Shown one piece after another: positions 23,523 to 35,908 of a stretch of 64,000 nucleotides of DNA; the first letter of the stretch is position 1; each line of letters begins with the position of its first letter. This DNA comes from Parachlorella kessleri. Its lineage: Eukaryota; Chlorophyta; Trebouxiophyceae; Chlorellales; Chlorellaceae. The notes under the pieces were generated by a model. That model saw only the letters and a program-made list of their open reading frames with translations, was not told where the DNA came from and ran no database searches. A program made the translations under genes and the position numbers. The DNA is taken from positions 1-64,000 of the forward strand of contig BBXU01002209.1 in assembly GCA_001598975.1 (NCBI GenBank), in the 5' to 3' direction.

Positions 23523-26500
23523 ATGCCACATCAGCAGCATCTAGCTGAGCGCCTTGAGGGTGGAACGCAAGCCACTCTTGCAGCCAGCACCGCTAAGACG
23601 ACCGGTTCGATGAGGCAGCTGAGCAGACTTGGGAGTCAAGGCCGTGCATGGAGCAAGTACGCCCGCTGGCCAAGATGGCGGTGCAACTGTCCAGGGAAGG
23701 CGACCACTTGATATGAAAAATTCTGCTTCGCCTGCAGGATCACATACGACCACATGGCAGGGTTAGAGCCTCGTTTCCTTGCTGAGGGGGACAAACAACT
23801 GTCTGGGGACCTGCTTGAGCCAGGAATGCCTGCACGAGAACTCGAGGATATCATTTCTGGAGAGTCGTCAATTACATTTGCTGGGCCGAGGCTACCCCGA
23901 ACACTAAGTATTTCACGGGCCAACTCCTTCAGACTGTCACGGGCCAACTCTTTCGGACTGTCACCGGGCGAGTCAGGGAAACTCACGGGGAGTACCACTC
24001 TGAACGGCCCTCGAGTTGGTCATCTGGACTTCCAACCCAGCCAGAACTATGAAGCTGGCACTCTGGTGGACGAGAGTAGCCAGGCAAGCATTACTCCACC
24101 ACCAGCTGTGAGCTGTTGGGGGCGAGAGTTGGGCAGGGTGGGAGTTAAGCCTGTGATGGAGTCTGAGAAAGTCACTGGCAGCAGGGAGGGAGTGACCAGT
24201 GGCAGTAACTGACAGTTTGCTATGATTAATGGTTGGTACACGGGCAGGGGGACAGCTGATGCAACCGCATGGCTTACGTTGCGAGGGGGGGCGGGGGGAG
24301 GGGACGGGGGCCGCAGAATGGGGATCTTGCCACATTCTGGGCAGCCGACGAGTAATAAGGTATGCTTTGAAAGCAACCAACATGGCTGGCGATGGTGCCC
24401 TTCCGAGCAAGTGCAGCGCAGCCCACTCAGTATTAATGAGAAGTGTCCATGGTGGCCTGCAGGAGCCCAGCACCAGAGCTGGCGGGCAAGATATGGTAAA
24501 GGAGCTCTTTGCAGCTGCGCAGCATGCCCAGCGCGAAGAAATCGCAGCGCTGACAGCGCGCCTTGCCCAGCAGGAGCAGCAGCTCAGCGAGGCGATGGCC
24601 TGCCGGAGGGAAGCGCACGTGGTTGCAGCTGAACAGAGAAAGCAACATGGGGAAGCTATTGTTAGGGCGGAGGCTCAGGTTGTTCAGCTCCAGGACAGGA
24701 AAGAAAGGCAGTTAGAAGCCCTGGCGAGCCGGAATGCCGCCGTGTCAAAGCTGGAGAGCGAGCTGGGGGAAGCGCAGCAGAGGGTGGAGCAGCTGGAAGC
24801 GCAGGCGACAGCCCTGGAAGTGGAGAGGGTGCTGGCGGGGGAGAGGAGTTTGCGGGTGGAGCAAGAGGCTGCCCGTGTTGCTGAGCTGCTGGGTGCTGCT
24901 CAGCTGCTGCAAGCCACACCAGGCCGACCTGAGACTGCCAAAAGCGGGGCACCCAGCGGAGATCCATCGCCACATGGGGCAGTGATAGCAGCTGTGCGCG
25001 GGCTGGTGGGCCGCGTGTCAGCAATGCAGGTACGTCTGGGCAGGGTGCCCGGGAAGGCACCCTTATCTGTGCAGCGCACGACCAAAGACCACATGCAACG
25101 CCTCTCAGTTTGGTAATCATGCAGGACATATACTTGGAAGAATCGCAGCAACGGCAGGAGCTTTACAGCCAGGTGGAGGCCGCCAAGGCTGCCCCACAAT
25201 TGCTGGGCAGGTTGGTCATGCCTCTGCCAGTTATGCCTCTGCTCTCCTGCCTCTACTCTCCTGCCACTCCCGCCGCACGGTACCGATGCCTGTCGATGGG
25301 CATTCACAAGATTTTGTGCTGGCAAGTTAGGAGGCTATACTTGCTTGGGTGTTTCGTTACCGTAAGGCATGGGCAGATAGGGGAGCCTGATTGAAGCTGT
25401 ATGGCAAGGCCCGGCTCTACAGCGCCTGCATGGAGGGGCCCGGCATGCTGTGAGGTGCGCACCAGTCAGCGCTGCAGTCTTGGTGAGCTGGCTCCTTGCA
25501 CTTTGTTTTTGTTGCAGAAACGGTGTGGCAGATCGGGGTGGCAGCCCGGAGCTGAAGAGGCTCAAGGCTGTTGCGGATGAGCTGCGGGGGCAGGTGGGCC
25601 TCCTGCCTGGGGATGGTCTTACGCGGGTGCAGCAGCCATATTTATGCCCGTGCCAGGGTTTGCTGCCAGGATTGCCTAGAAGTGGCTGTTATCACCCTAT
25701 TGCTGCCAAGGGGCAAGCATCACGTCCATGTACTTGGTGCTCGCTTGAGTTGGCTGCGGTGCACGAGAAGCGCTGGGGGTTGGGGTGGCCGTAACCCGGG
25801 TTGCACTTCAGGGCTGCACTTCGGGCTATGACAGCTTTGTAGAGCTCCTGTAGCATGCTGCCAGGGTCCTGTCAGGCTCCTGCCAGGGTCAGATAGTCTT
25901 GCTGTCTAGCGCCCGCAAGGCTCTCACTGCTGTCTTTTCTGCAGGTGGCTCACCTCCAAGCTGGTACATGCACACTGACAGCACGCCTGCAATCCAGCAA
26001 GCAACAGGTCCAAGACCTGCAGGAGCAGCTGGCATCTAGCTGCTCTCCTAGGCACCTCCACCGGGGCGATACTCTGCCGGTCATGTTTGTCAGGAGCGGC
26101 GACAGCACAAAATTGCACGCGGGCACGCCCGACTGGGGCAAGCCGAACTCCAAGACGGTTAGCTTAGGGGGGTGTGTCCGTGGGAGGTTGACCAGCGCCC
26201 CTGAGCTAAATAGCGTTGGCCTTGGTGGATACTCCACCTGGATTGTGCCTGCTGCCACCACAGCAGTTGGAGGTGGGGAGTCTGGTGCCGTCCCTCCCTC
26301 CCCCACCACGGCTACGGCATCTACAACCGAGCTGCCATGCATCGACGCCTCCCCGCCTGGGCCATCAACACCCAGCTACAGTCGGCAGCAGGCAGATGCG
26401 GTGCCGCGTAGCAGCTGGCCTTGCCTAGTTACCGACGGCCAGAAGAGCGGCGGGGGGCCTACCAGCAGGCCTGGACCAGAGGCAGCACTGCAGAAAGAGC

Positions 26501-27409
26501 AGCACGGAATCGCCCCTGTGAAGCCTCAAACGCTGGTTCGTCCCATCATAACAGCAGCCCCGGCATCCAAGGTACAGCTCTACAAGCCCTGTCTTCCGGA
26601 ATCAATGTATCTGTAGATTACGGTGGCAGGTAGCGCCCTGAACTTGCAGTGCAGCATGTTCATGGTGGCTTAAGCGTCAGTATTTCATGTACCACCAAAT
26701 TGCATACTCAAAAGCTCCTAGCATGAGTGTCGGTTGGAAGCCCTGTGGGGCACATTTTGGTGCCTTCAACACTGTCCGTGTGCGATTTGGCACTGTTAGC
26801 CTGCCCAAGGGTGCGGCGCATGCTTTGCAGGCAGCCTCTAGGACCTCGGGCTTTGCTGGGCAGCTGCGCAGTGTGGAAAGTAGGAGAACACCCACTTCCA
26901 CAAACCCACCCTGCTCCCCAGTATCCGTCATTACGAAGGTAAGGGAAATGGGTGTGGCAGTGGGCTTTCCTATGGCGCTAAAATCCTCCTATGCTCTACC
27001 CTTAACTCCAATACCATGTTGGCGCCCCTCATGTGTGTGCGCATCCTTGGACATTTTGCCCTGTCATTGGCAGTGTTGGTGCTATTATATATGTTAGGAA
27101 TGAAGGTATGCCAGTGGGGTTTGCCACTTCTACGGATACGAAAGCCTCCCATGGGTCGGCCAAAGATGTACAGTTGTAGTACAACTGTCCCTCCCATGCA
27201 TGCATTCTTGGACCTGTTGCCCTGTCACTGGCAGTGTTGGTGCTACTCTCTTTACCATGCTCTATACTCTTGGCTTGCAGGCAGGAGGGCCGTCCAACCC
27301 TGGCCAGGACAATGCCAGCCTCAGCAGTGGCAGTATCAAGGCCTGGCGGCCGGAGACTGCCCCTGGTGCACGGGCCGCTAAGCCTGCGGCCAAGGGACGT
27401 TGGTCTTGA
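23523..27409 (+). CDS. Coiled-coil protein with N-terminal RANSF repeats (unrecognised family)
   Basis: No known family is recognised. ATG 23523 opens a short exon ending near 23655 (GRAWSK), which joins in phase to an exon from 23738 (ITYDHMAGLEPRF) that ends before GTGAGC near 24107. The next exon, from about 24466, is long and strongly helical (EEIAALTARLAQQEQQL, KLESELGEAQQRVEQLEA) and clearly forms a coiled coil. Later exons encode DIYLEESQQRQELYSQVEAA (25122-25210), SPELKRLKAVADELRGQ (25518-25590), QSSKQQVQDLQEQL plus a Ser/Thr/Pro-rich region (25945-26571), a short Ser/Thr/Arg-rich exon (26830-26938) and the final AGGPSNPGQDN...KGRWS (27281-27409). The exons from 24466 onward keep frame. 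The N-terminal part has SISRANSF followed by LSRANSF, with a third diverged copy. A scaffold or cytoskeletal role is possible but unsupported. Confidence 0.7.
27045..27249. repeat. Direct repeat pair about 161 bases apart, in the last intron of the coiled-coil gene
   Basis: About 43 bases at 27046-27088 (CTTGGACATTTTGCCCTGTC...) recur at 27207-27249 with a handful of substitutions. Both copies include GGCAGTGTTGGTGCTA. The copies lie between the exon ending near 26938 and the last exon starting near 27281. Confidence 0.75.
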
Positions 27410-28138
27410 ACTGTTGATGGCGCCTGGTAGTGCAGCCTGCGGGTTAGCTAATCTGGCGCAGGCAGGGCGCCCTACAAGGGATGCTCTTGGGCCTGATCGT
27501 CCGATTGGGTTGGGCAGTAAACTTAAACTTGCGTTGCAGCCTTGCTTTTCCCTTCTTTTTCCTTTCTTTTTAAACGACCCTTGTGGTCTTTACTAAATAG
27601 TATTGGGTACTTCTCTTCTTTCATTGTGTACTGTACAAGCAAACCAAATCCGCTGCACAGGTTTGCTGATTAAGCTCCTTATGATATCAAGGAAGCATGA
27701 TATTGAGTAACCCGTTGATGACCATGCCCTGTCCTGTCCGCCTGAGTTACGCAGCAGGTGCCTGTCTGCCGTGTGGGCCTCAACATATGCCAGGAAATGT
27801 CGAGTGTGCAATACGCGCTGTGAGTTATTCACATAGCTATAGCCGACAACACTGTCAGATACCAACATCTTGATTGCACGAGGGGCTAATACAAGTGTGA
27901 AGGGGAAAAGGTGCAAACCTACCAGGCGCTCATGCACAAGCCGGGGTCAAGTCACACCCGAAGCAAGAAACAGCTTATGTTTACTGTTGGAGCCATCAAG
28001 ACGACACCCCGGCTCCCCATATCCGCAGCCTTAACTCGCCAGAACGTGCTTGCCTGAACCCTGCTACCCATACCACAGTTACCTGGCTGCTGTGCACTGA
28101 TACCTCAGGACAGGTTCCTGATAAGTTGTAGTACCCAA
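27410..28138. other. Convergent spacer (3' ends of coiled-coil gene and CNX1E)
   Basis: No coding exon is supported. The flanking genes end toward each other, so this stretch should hold both 3' untranslated regions. A pyrimidine-rich run (27540-27590) is the main compositional feature. Confidence 0.5.
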
Positions 28139-31100
28139 CTATGAGGAAAGCAGCTTTGTAAGCGGCCCAACACTGGGTGCAGGCATGGCTCCCAGGTCAC
28201 CGATGATTAATGCCGACACCATGCTGCCTGCTGGCAGGGTGCCGCTGGCCTGCATGTCATGTCAAATGAGGTCATGTCCAATGAGTTTGAGGGCACCATT
28301 CTTTTCCTGAGAGGTTTTCTGCAGTACATGGGTGCGTGCGCTTCCATGGCCCACACAGCCTTGTAAGCAAAACCCGATTCTGGCAGCCACGCCAACACTA
28401 CCAAGCAAGTAACACCGGCTGGGCTGCTGACACCCCTTCACACTGCCTGCCAAGCACCTGAACAACACACACACAGCTATTATTTCTAGCAGCGTCATGG
28501 TGTATATGTCCATGTGGCGCTGTAGCATGCATTACCATGGCTGGGCTTACCCGTGGGATCTCCAGGAGCGCGTTGGCTGACCGTAGCGATAGCAGCCGGC
28601 TGCTAATCTGGCCGCCAGTGCTGACAGCGCGGAACTTCCCTTCGCAGTCTTCCCATGCTGCGCCCGCTTCGCCTGCTTTGGGTGCCCAGTTGATGACAGC
28701 TCGGTAGTATTCTGGCCGCTCTGGGTCCATCTTTATGGGCATGGTGGTGCGGACATGGATTCGGCGCAGGCTAGGGTCCTGCAGTCAGGCAGGCAGCAGC
28801 AGCCCCCATGCTGGCATGCCTAGCCAGACACGCCCTACGCGACCTGCCGCAAGGTACAGTGCACTGCAGCAACACGGCGGGACACGGCGCTAGGACCCAG
28901 CTCTACTGGACTCGCAATTGCAGTGCAGGTGCTAAGAAACACTGGTGGCCCACCTCCCAGCCCTCCATCTTCCTTAGGCAGGGCAGCACCACCAGGTTGA
29001 AGGTCACCAGGCTGCTGACTGGGTTCCCCGGCAGCCCAAACACCAGCAGCGACCTGCGAGCCAGCAATAGGAGGAATGCTGGTGAGGGAGAGAAACGGAG
29101 ACGGCACGACTCGGCCTTGCGCGATTCCTGGAAGCGGCTGGATGCTGCAGGATGGAGGTACACTGGCCCCCGCTGCATGCAGGCCAGCCCCAGCACATCC
29201 GCCTCCAACCTGCCTACCGACAGACGGGTCTGCCTGCTCACCTGTTCTGCTGGGGGATGGGCACTTTGGCAAAAGTGAGCGGCTTGCCGGGCTTCATGCA
29301 CACCTTGCCAAAATAGACCTGGCCCCGCCGCTCCAACAGGGGCTTGATGAAGTCCTTGTCACCCATGGAGACGCCGCCTGCAGGCAGGTCACACAGACCC
29401 GCTTGCATCGCCACAGCCACACAGGAGTTATGGCGTTGACGAGGTGAGCAGGAGAAGCAACGCAACCATGTTTCAAGTCTTGCACTGCCAGACATGGCGC
29501 ATGGGCAAGCTGTTAAAAACGATGCCCCGAGGAACCTGCAAAACGTTGCGGCAGCCCTGCCGTTGGATTCATTGTACATGCTCTTGGTGGCCGTCTCAAT
29601 CAGTGCGGCAGTCACACAACCTCCCTGCCAGCGCCCACCTGTGGTGATGAGTACGTCTGCACCCTCATTGATTGCTCTATCCAGTGCGGCCTCCACAACC
29701 TGCAAAAGACACCTGGGACCCTCGGAGGACCTTACAGCCAGCAGCAATGCAACCCTGCCAGTTGTACACGGCACATCGCCTGCCATCCCGGCCTCACTCC
29801 CCTTCTCTCACCCCGCAGTACCGTCCATTGCGGTGTCTGCATTGCCACAGGTGCCAATAGGACTCACAAGGGTCCCGGGGGCCCCTTGTTCAACCTCCGC
29901 CCACACCTGGACTCGGTGGGCTCCCTCGATATGTCCACAACAAATCCCACGTGCTGTAGCCAACAGAGGATTATCACATATGGCCCCTGCCGCCCGCACC
30001 TGAGCGGTGTCCCTGGCAATGCCCAGATCCGTGACTGCCGCCCCGGTGGCGGCAGCTGCCGCTAACAGCATGGAGCGGTTGGCATCTCGGACGCCGCCAT
30101 GCGGCAGGGTCTGCACGTCCGGCTCGCACACCTCATCGCCAGTGGAGAGCACCGCCACATGAGGAGAGCGCCGAACCTGAACCCAGGGAGCAGGGCGCAA
30201 AGCAGCAATACTCAAGGGTTGTGCCGTGGGCCGCCCCTGGCCACGTAAAGCTTGCCCCGTCTTTGCCCCTTGCAGTCCACCCATGAGCGCACCAGCCGCC
30301 ACTCCGACGAAGTGACAAGCAAGACGCGGGCGTAAGTGTGGATTGGGCGCGGCGAGATGCAACCGGTAAAGCCCTAGGGCGCAAACTTTGGGATGGTCAG
30401 CATGGGCAGTAAGAGGTGAACCGCTGCTAGCAAAGAATGGCAGGCCCGGCTTGCAAGGTCAGTTCGCGGGAGACAAACATGTTGCTGTCATACTGGACTG
30501 CACAGCAAGATTCCTCCTTATGCAAGAGTGGCTGCAGCTGACGGGTTCACGACAAACCCCCAACCATGGAGTAACCCTCTTGCTGTTGATATGAAGCAAC
30601 ACTCACCCACCGGCTTCTACCAACACAAGGATGGTTAGAGGAGCCCGCCCCTGCCGCACAGCTTTTCCATTGCTTAAGACATATCTTACACAAATGCAGG
30701 TTTCTTTGAACACCCGGTCAGGCTATCAGAGAGAGTCCCCCTACTTTGGCCCACCTACCGTGACGGTCGTAGCGCCCACTGTTGCCAGGATGCCAACCTC
30801 TGCTGCGCCCACAAACTGCCCTGCCTTGAGCACAACTTCGCCAGCACCCATGTCAGAGCCCACCTGTACACCAGCCCCAAAGGTGGTGGCCAGGTTGTTG
30901 CAATAGCCCATCAGTGAGGTATCTAGAGGCATCATGCTTTACTTCAAGTTCCATACCGTGCTTCCATTTCCCAACAATGCACAGGGCCGGCAACACACAG
31001 CCAGGCAACCCAGAGATACTCGGTAGGCCCTCGGAATCTCCACTGCCCGCCATGCAAGCGCGCCACCACAGTTTTGGCACACTCACCTGCCGCACGTCAC

Positions 31101-31977
31101 AGCCTGGAGGGACCGCCTTGTTAATTTTTACGCGCCGCTTGCCCCCGTCGGAGACCCCTAGGAACTCTGTGTCCTCAATTTGGACAACGGCGTCCGCCGC
31201 TTCTGGCAGGGGCCCACCTGTGCAACACAGCAGCCAGTATGGGGTGAGCCGAAATACTGCTATAACGCTCTGTCTCCAGATCAGTTGGTCAAAGACTTCC
31301 GCCTGGCAGCACGCTGTCGGTGTAGATGAGCTCTTGAAGGCGGGGGACGCCAGGCTTGCTTACGGGCCAGCCAAATGTGTTTGAGCATCCTGACACACAC
31401 ACCAGCACGGAAATTAACATTTGGGCGCTATCATCCCCCTGACACCACAGCTATCACACTCTGCACTGTCACTGGAGTGCTGCCTCTCATAGCCACTGCG
31501 AGTCACGTGCCAGCCCATGGACAGGCTTTAGACAGCACCTGTGCCAATGTAGGCGACCGTCCCTGGGCTGAGCATACGGGGCGGGGTGCCAGCAAATGCC
31601 TCGAAGGCAACCTCGTATTCTCCAGGACCGTCACTTGATACAACTGCATAGCCATCCTGCGGAGCAGACTTATGACATAGATAAGCAAGGAGGCAGGCTG
31701 GTATGGTAAGGCGACCTCCAAAAGTGCTGGTAGGCGAGCAAAAAGCCAGTTAGGTTTTTCCTACTCTAGGTGGGCAGGTCCCACCGACCTTAATAGAGGC
31801 CCTGAAGCTCGGCACAGCTTCCTGGGCTAGCACATCCTCGGCTAGGACATGCTGCAGCGCCTTGTGGAAGGGGACGGCCTGCGCTGGCAGCAAGTCTGTA
31901 CTGTCCAGCACTGTCTGCTGCGCCTCTGGAATGCTGACCATCTTGTACAGCAGCGAAGGCGTTTGCGGGGCAGCCAT
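28139..31977 (-). CDS. CNX1E: Molybdenum insertase, MoeA/CNX1 E-domain protein
   Basis: Inserts molybdenum into adenylated molybdopterin, the last step of molybdenum cofactor synthesis, in the cytosol. ATG 31977 gives [12 protein letters not shown] and then the MoeA opening [19 protein letters not shown]. About ten exons follow with good GT-AG signals: [20 protein letters not shown] (near 31656-31545), [18 protein letters not shown] (31218-31086), [17 protein letters not shown] (30872-30772), [13 protein letters not shown] and [11 protein letters not shown] (30186-30003), DVLITTG (near 29660), [15 protein letters not shown] (29382-29274), [19 protein letters not shown] (29054-28956), the C-terminal barrel (28779-28558) and [17 protein letters not shown] (28238-28139, stop TAG). 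The STGDE, GGVSxGxxD and GLPGNPVS motifs are the MoeA active-site signatures. The length (about 420 residues) fits a lone E domain. No MogA-like G domain is attached, as is known for Chlamydomonas and unlike fused plant CNX1. Confidence 0.93.
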
Positions 31978-32221
31978 GGTGTCAGACTGGAACTGCCACA
32001 CGAAAGTTTGCAACACTGCAGGCCTCCACCAGATCGGGCCACGGTCAGTTCACCCCAGATAAACTATACTGGATCGATGCGATCTCACTCATCTCAGGGT
32101 GAGGGGTGAACTCATGCCATGCATGCTCCGCCTTTTCGGGGGCGCCAAAGCGCATGCTGCCACGTGCATCCTGTCTTTCCTCCCTGGAACTCCATCTGTC
32201 CGGCAATTACACAGACCATGC
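31978..32221. promoter_or_regulatory. Short spacer between dolichol kinase stop and CNX1E start
   Basis: Only about 245 bases separate the two same-strand genes, so this must contain the dolichol kinase 3' end and the CNX1E promoter and leader. A TGTAA (minus strand, 32207-32211) lies just after the dolichol kinase stop. No other element is recognised. Confidence 0.4.
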
Positions 32222-35200
32222 CTAGGTGCCTCGCCCAAAAGAAGTCCCACAGCAGAGCAGTGTGAAGTAGTGTAGCGGCACAAACAAGTTGTCCAGCTGA
32301 GAAGTGACCGCCTCCAGCAGGCTTGATAGCGCTGTAGCTCCCATTAAAGCTGGCCACGGCACCAGTTCCAGCCTAGCATGAATGCTTCTGAAGCTACCGA
32401 CCACAGAAGAGCAGGCTAAAAGCAGCCACCAGCCTAGCAAGGTGACTAGAAAGCCCCCAACAGTGCCCTCCCAGGTCTTGCTGCTGTCTGGAAGGAGTCG
32501 ATGCCGACCCCACCGTCGCCCCACTACTGATGCTGCTGTGTCTCCAAACCCTGCAGCAGCCAGAAGGAGCACTCGCCTGCTCGACGGTACTTCACTGAGG
32601 TCTCTCATTCATGTAGCAGGATGTTGGGCATTTTGTCAGCCAGCCGCCTACTCTTGCTCACGCCCAGCCCAGGCAGCAGCAGTGAGCAAGGCTCAAGTTA
32701 AACAGCAGCGACCTGCCCACGTCCCTCTCTTTACAGTTTGAGTGCCCATTCAAAGCCTATGGCACTCACCTATAATCATAATGCCAGCGACCCCAGCAGG
32801 CCACACAGGCACTGCCCCTGCTGCCGCAATGTCCCTGCCGGCTGTCCCACCAGCCGCCCTGTTGCCGCTCCCTTGAGGCAGCGCCAATGCATCCGACAGC
32901 CACAGCGGCACTGCCATGCCCAGCAGCAGGGTGAAGTGTGTAACCAGGACAACTCCAGAGTCGCGACTGTCAATGAAGGAAGCCATGAACTCATGGATGC
33001 GCCGGCCTGCACATGCAGGAGATATCGTACTCTCTCCTCAGGTATCAGATCCTAGGGAGCCACGGTTGGAAATCGGCTTTTTCTGTCATTTGCCCTCTTG
33101 GCCAAAATGTGCTTATAATCCAATCATGCATGTCCCACCCTGAAAAAACCCACCGGTGCTCATTTGTTAGACACGCAATTAAACCCCTGCAAAAATCCCC
33201 ATACCCGTCCCCAGCCATGCGACTGTGCCCGCCGCTCTACAGAACCCCAGCAGGACAGGTGACTACGCAGGCGCACCTATAATCGGCGCATCCACCACTC
33301 TTGCCACCTCGGCAGCTGCCAACAGCGCGAAGGCAATGGCAAGAGAGATTCCAAGCAGTTGCGGCTCCGGAGCAGCAGCTGGGAGGAAAAGGGTCACTGC
33401 CAGCAGATGATATCCTTTACGGACTGCAAGGCACTGCAAGGACGTCAGCCCAACAGCAATCTAATACAGGGGGGGCGATTACGGAAGGCTTGCAAGTGGG
33501 TTGCGAACAGATGGTTAGGCACAAAAGATCTCATATCGCGCACTACAGCCTTTGTGAACTCTTGCTGGTACCGTTTGCTGTGTCGTGCCGCCACAAAGCT
33601 GCCTGTGCATAGCAGCTGCATGCCTCTCCTCCGCTCACATACTGCATCAGCTGTCCAGCTGCATGACCTATTGACTGCAACCTGTGCATTGAGACCATCA
33701 TAGTGACCCAGTCATGCAATGTGCCGATCTCAGGAACCACCCAAGAACAGCGGCCTCCACCTCAAGGACATCTAGCTTGGGCGTACCTATGATGTTAGAC
33801 ACCCTGCCTGAGGCAGCCAGCTTCGCCATGGCTGGCAAAGTGAGCGCCATCAGTGCCGCCCAGTAGGCCATAAGCCCTGCCCGTCTAGAAGAGGAAAGAG
33901 CATACTGGAGAGACCACAGAGCCTGCAAGGCAGGGCGGCACGTAGGACTGTGGACTGCCCAAGGGACATTACCCAAAACCAACAAGCGAGGAAGGCAGGT
34001 ACGGCATTGCTTTCATGGAAATCACTTTTCGCTCGGCAGGTAATGCTGCCCATGAAGGTTCCAAGCTGACCTTTACGACTCTCAACATGTCGTGAATACT
34101 GCCGTCCCTACGCGCCCCCCCACCTCTCTCCACACAGCGCTTAGGGTTTGGGTGGGCACAATCACTACACATCCCCTTGGCATTCATCAGCCATCAGCTC
34201 CCCACACATGCCCTTCTCACCGGCCTTAGAAGCGCCACCGCTCCAGCCACAAGCACCAGCAGTGCTGCTGCTATGCGCCACACTGGGAGCCTGTGCCACC
34301 GCCGTTGCTTCTTCCATCGATTGGCAGCTCCATTGCTCCCTTTCACTAGCTCTTTGGAAGCAGCCTGAGCTGCACCTTCAGCCACGGCTGCTTTTGTTGC
34401 TTTGGCCACCTGCCTTTGGCGAACGCCACCCTCCCAGGGCCCGACACTGCTGCTGCCAGTGGTGCACTGCCACTCATCAGCGGCACCATTGGCCATTACA
34501 CCAGCTGCAGCCCCATTGACAGATTCGGAGGTAGCACCTCCACCCGGCTTCACAGCCAGCAGCGCTGCAACCGCTGCCGCCAGCCCGACACTGGCAAGCA
34601 GCAGGCTAGCAACAAAGGCCTGGAAAGGCGAGGCTGGGCTGGAGCAGCGCCAGTAGACTGGACCCCTCAAAAGCTCACAGTTCAGGGCAGCGGGAATAGC
34701 GTAGGCTGCCAGCAGGGCCAGCGCCTGCACTCACCAGCACGGCACTGCTTGGGGTATTTCTCATTGCGAGGGCGTGCCTGGAACCACTGGATGCAGCATC
34801 AGACCGCACGCCTGCTCTACACTTCACATAATTCTTAGGCATGCTGTGCCACTGCCTCTGAGCCGTACATGCTGCACGTCCTTGCCCACCCCATTATAGC
34901 ACTCAAGCCAGCTTGCCCGCCCTAAGACTTGCTCCAGGGAAGCAGTGGCACAAAAGAAAGGGATGCCACAGGACCAGGCCGCATGGCCAGGCCGCCTCAC
35001 CTGAGAGACAACCATGCCTTCGCCAAGAGTGAAGGTGTGGGGCAGGCCAACCATCACAAGCTGGAGCATCCCAACAGAGGTCGCTGACAAGGCCAGCGCA
35101 TCAAGTGCCCCGCTGGGCGTGCAACCCAACAAGGCGGCCAAGCTTAGGGCTGCAGACCCCAGGTATAGCCCCTGCGACAGGCCAGGCAGAAGTAGTCTAC

Positions 35201-35908
35201 AGTGGGCCGCATCACCGCTTCAGCCAGCTCCTGCTGTATAGTGCATGTCCGATGCACTGCATGACCTAACGGGCCACTGCCTCACTGCAATAGCCCCACC
35301 TGCAGGCCTGTGCAGCGAGCCATAGCAGTAGTGTGCCCATTCCTGCCAGCCTGGAGGCCGTTACGTGTCTGTTGGGTCCAGCAGGTTGGCCGGCTTAAGA
35401 AGCAAAGCTGCAGGGCTGCTGCGGCCAGCGACTTGCGGAACCATGTCATCGCAGGAGCCCCTGAACAACACACGCCTCGCTCTTTGAAAGCCGCCACGTA
35501 CGATTGATAACTACAGCAACGACTGCGAGAGCAGTTCAGAGTACTACATCAAGGTTTGCAACATGCATTTGACTCCAAAAGGCTGTGTTCGCAGGCGCCT
35601 CCAGAAGACCGACCGTACCTGCACTTCTTGGCCAGGTCCCCGCCACAAGCGCTGCTAGGAGCCAGGGGATGGCGAGCGCCCCCAGACCAACACCACAACT
35701 CTCTGCCAGGCGCACTGCATACTGGCTCCTTAGGCCTGCACTACAGTGGAACGTGGCACATGTTTAGGACCACAAGGACCTCACACAGGCACGTGCCTAA
35801 CGCTGCCACTGGCTGCCTTGCCTGCTGCTTGGCTTGTGGCGAAGCTCCGGTCCGCTAGGCACCCTTGGATGCACAAAGCGCCAAGGCTAAGTGCCCCCAA
35901 CCAACCTC
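32222..35908 (-). CDS. DOLK: Dolichol kinase (polytopic membrane CTP-dependent kinase)
   Basis: Phosphorylates dolichol with CTP at the endoplasmic reticulum, supplying dolichyl phosphate for protein glycosylation. The C-terminal catalytic region is clear. Exon 33020-32770 has FMASFIDSRDSGVVLVTHF and LLLGMAVPLWLSDALAL, and joins in phase to GIMIIGFGDTAASVVGRRWG, with SSKTWEGTVGGFLVTLLGWW and LSSLLEAVTSQLDNLFVPL before the stop at 32222. Upstream exons give RKGYHLLAVTLFLPA (33415-33285), a helix LMAYWAALMALTLPAMAKL (33890-33790), a large membrane exon with a long hydrophilic insert (34730-34200), LPHTFTLGEGMVVSQ (35170-35002) and further helices up to about 35908 (LGALAIPWLLAALVAGTW). GDT, KTWEGT and the E-A-V-T-x-Q-x-D-N ending match the dolichol kinase family better than phytol kinase. 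The true start codon is not found; a short 5' exon is probably missing. Confidence 0.85.
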
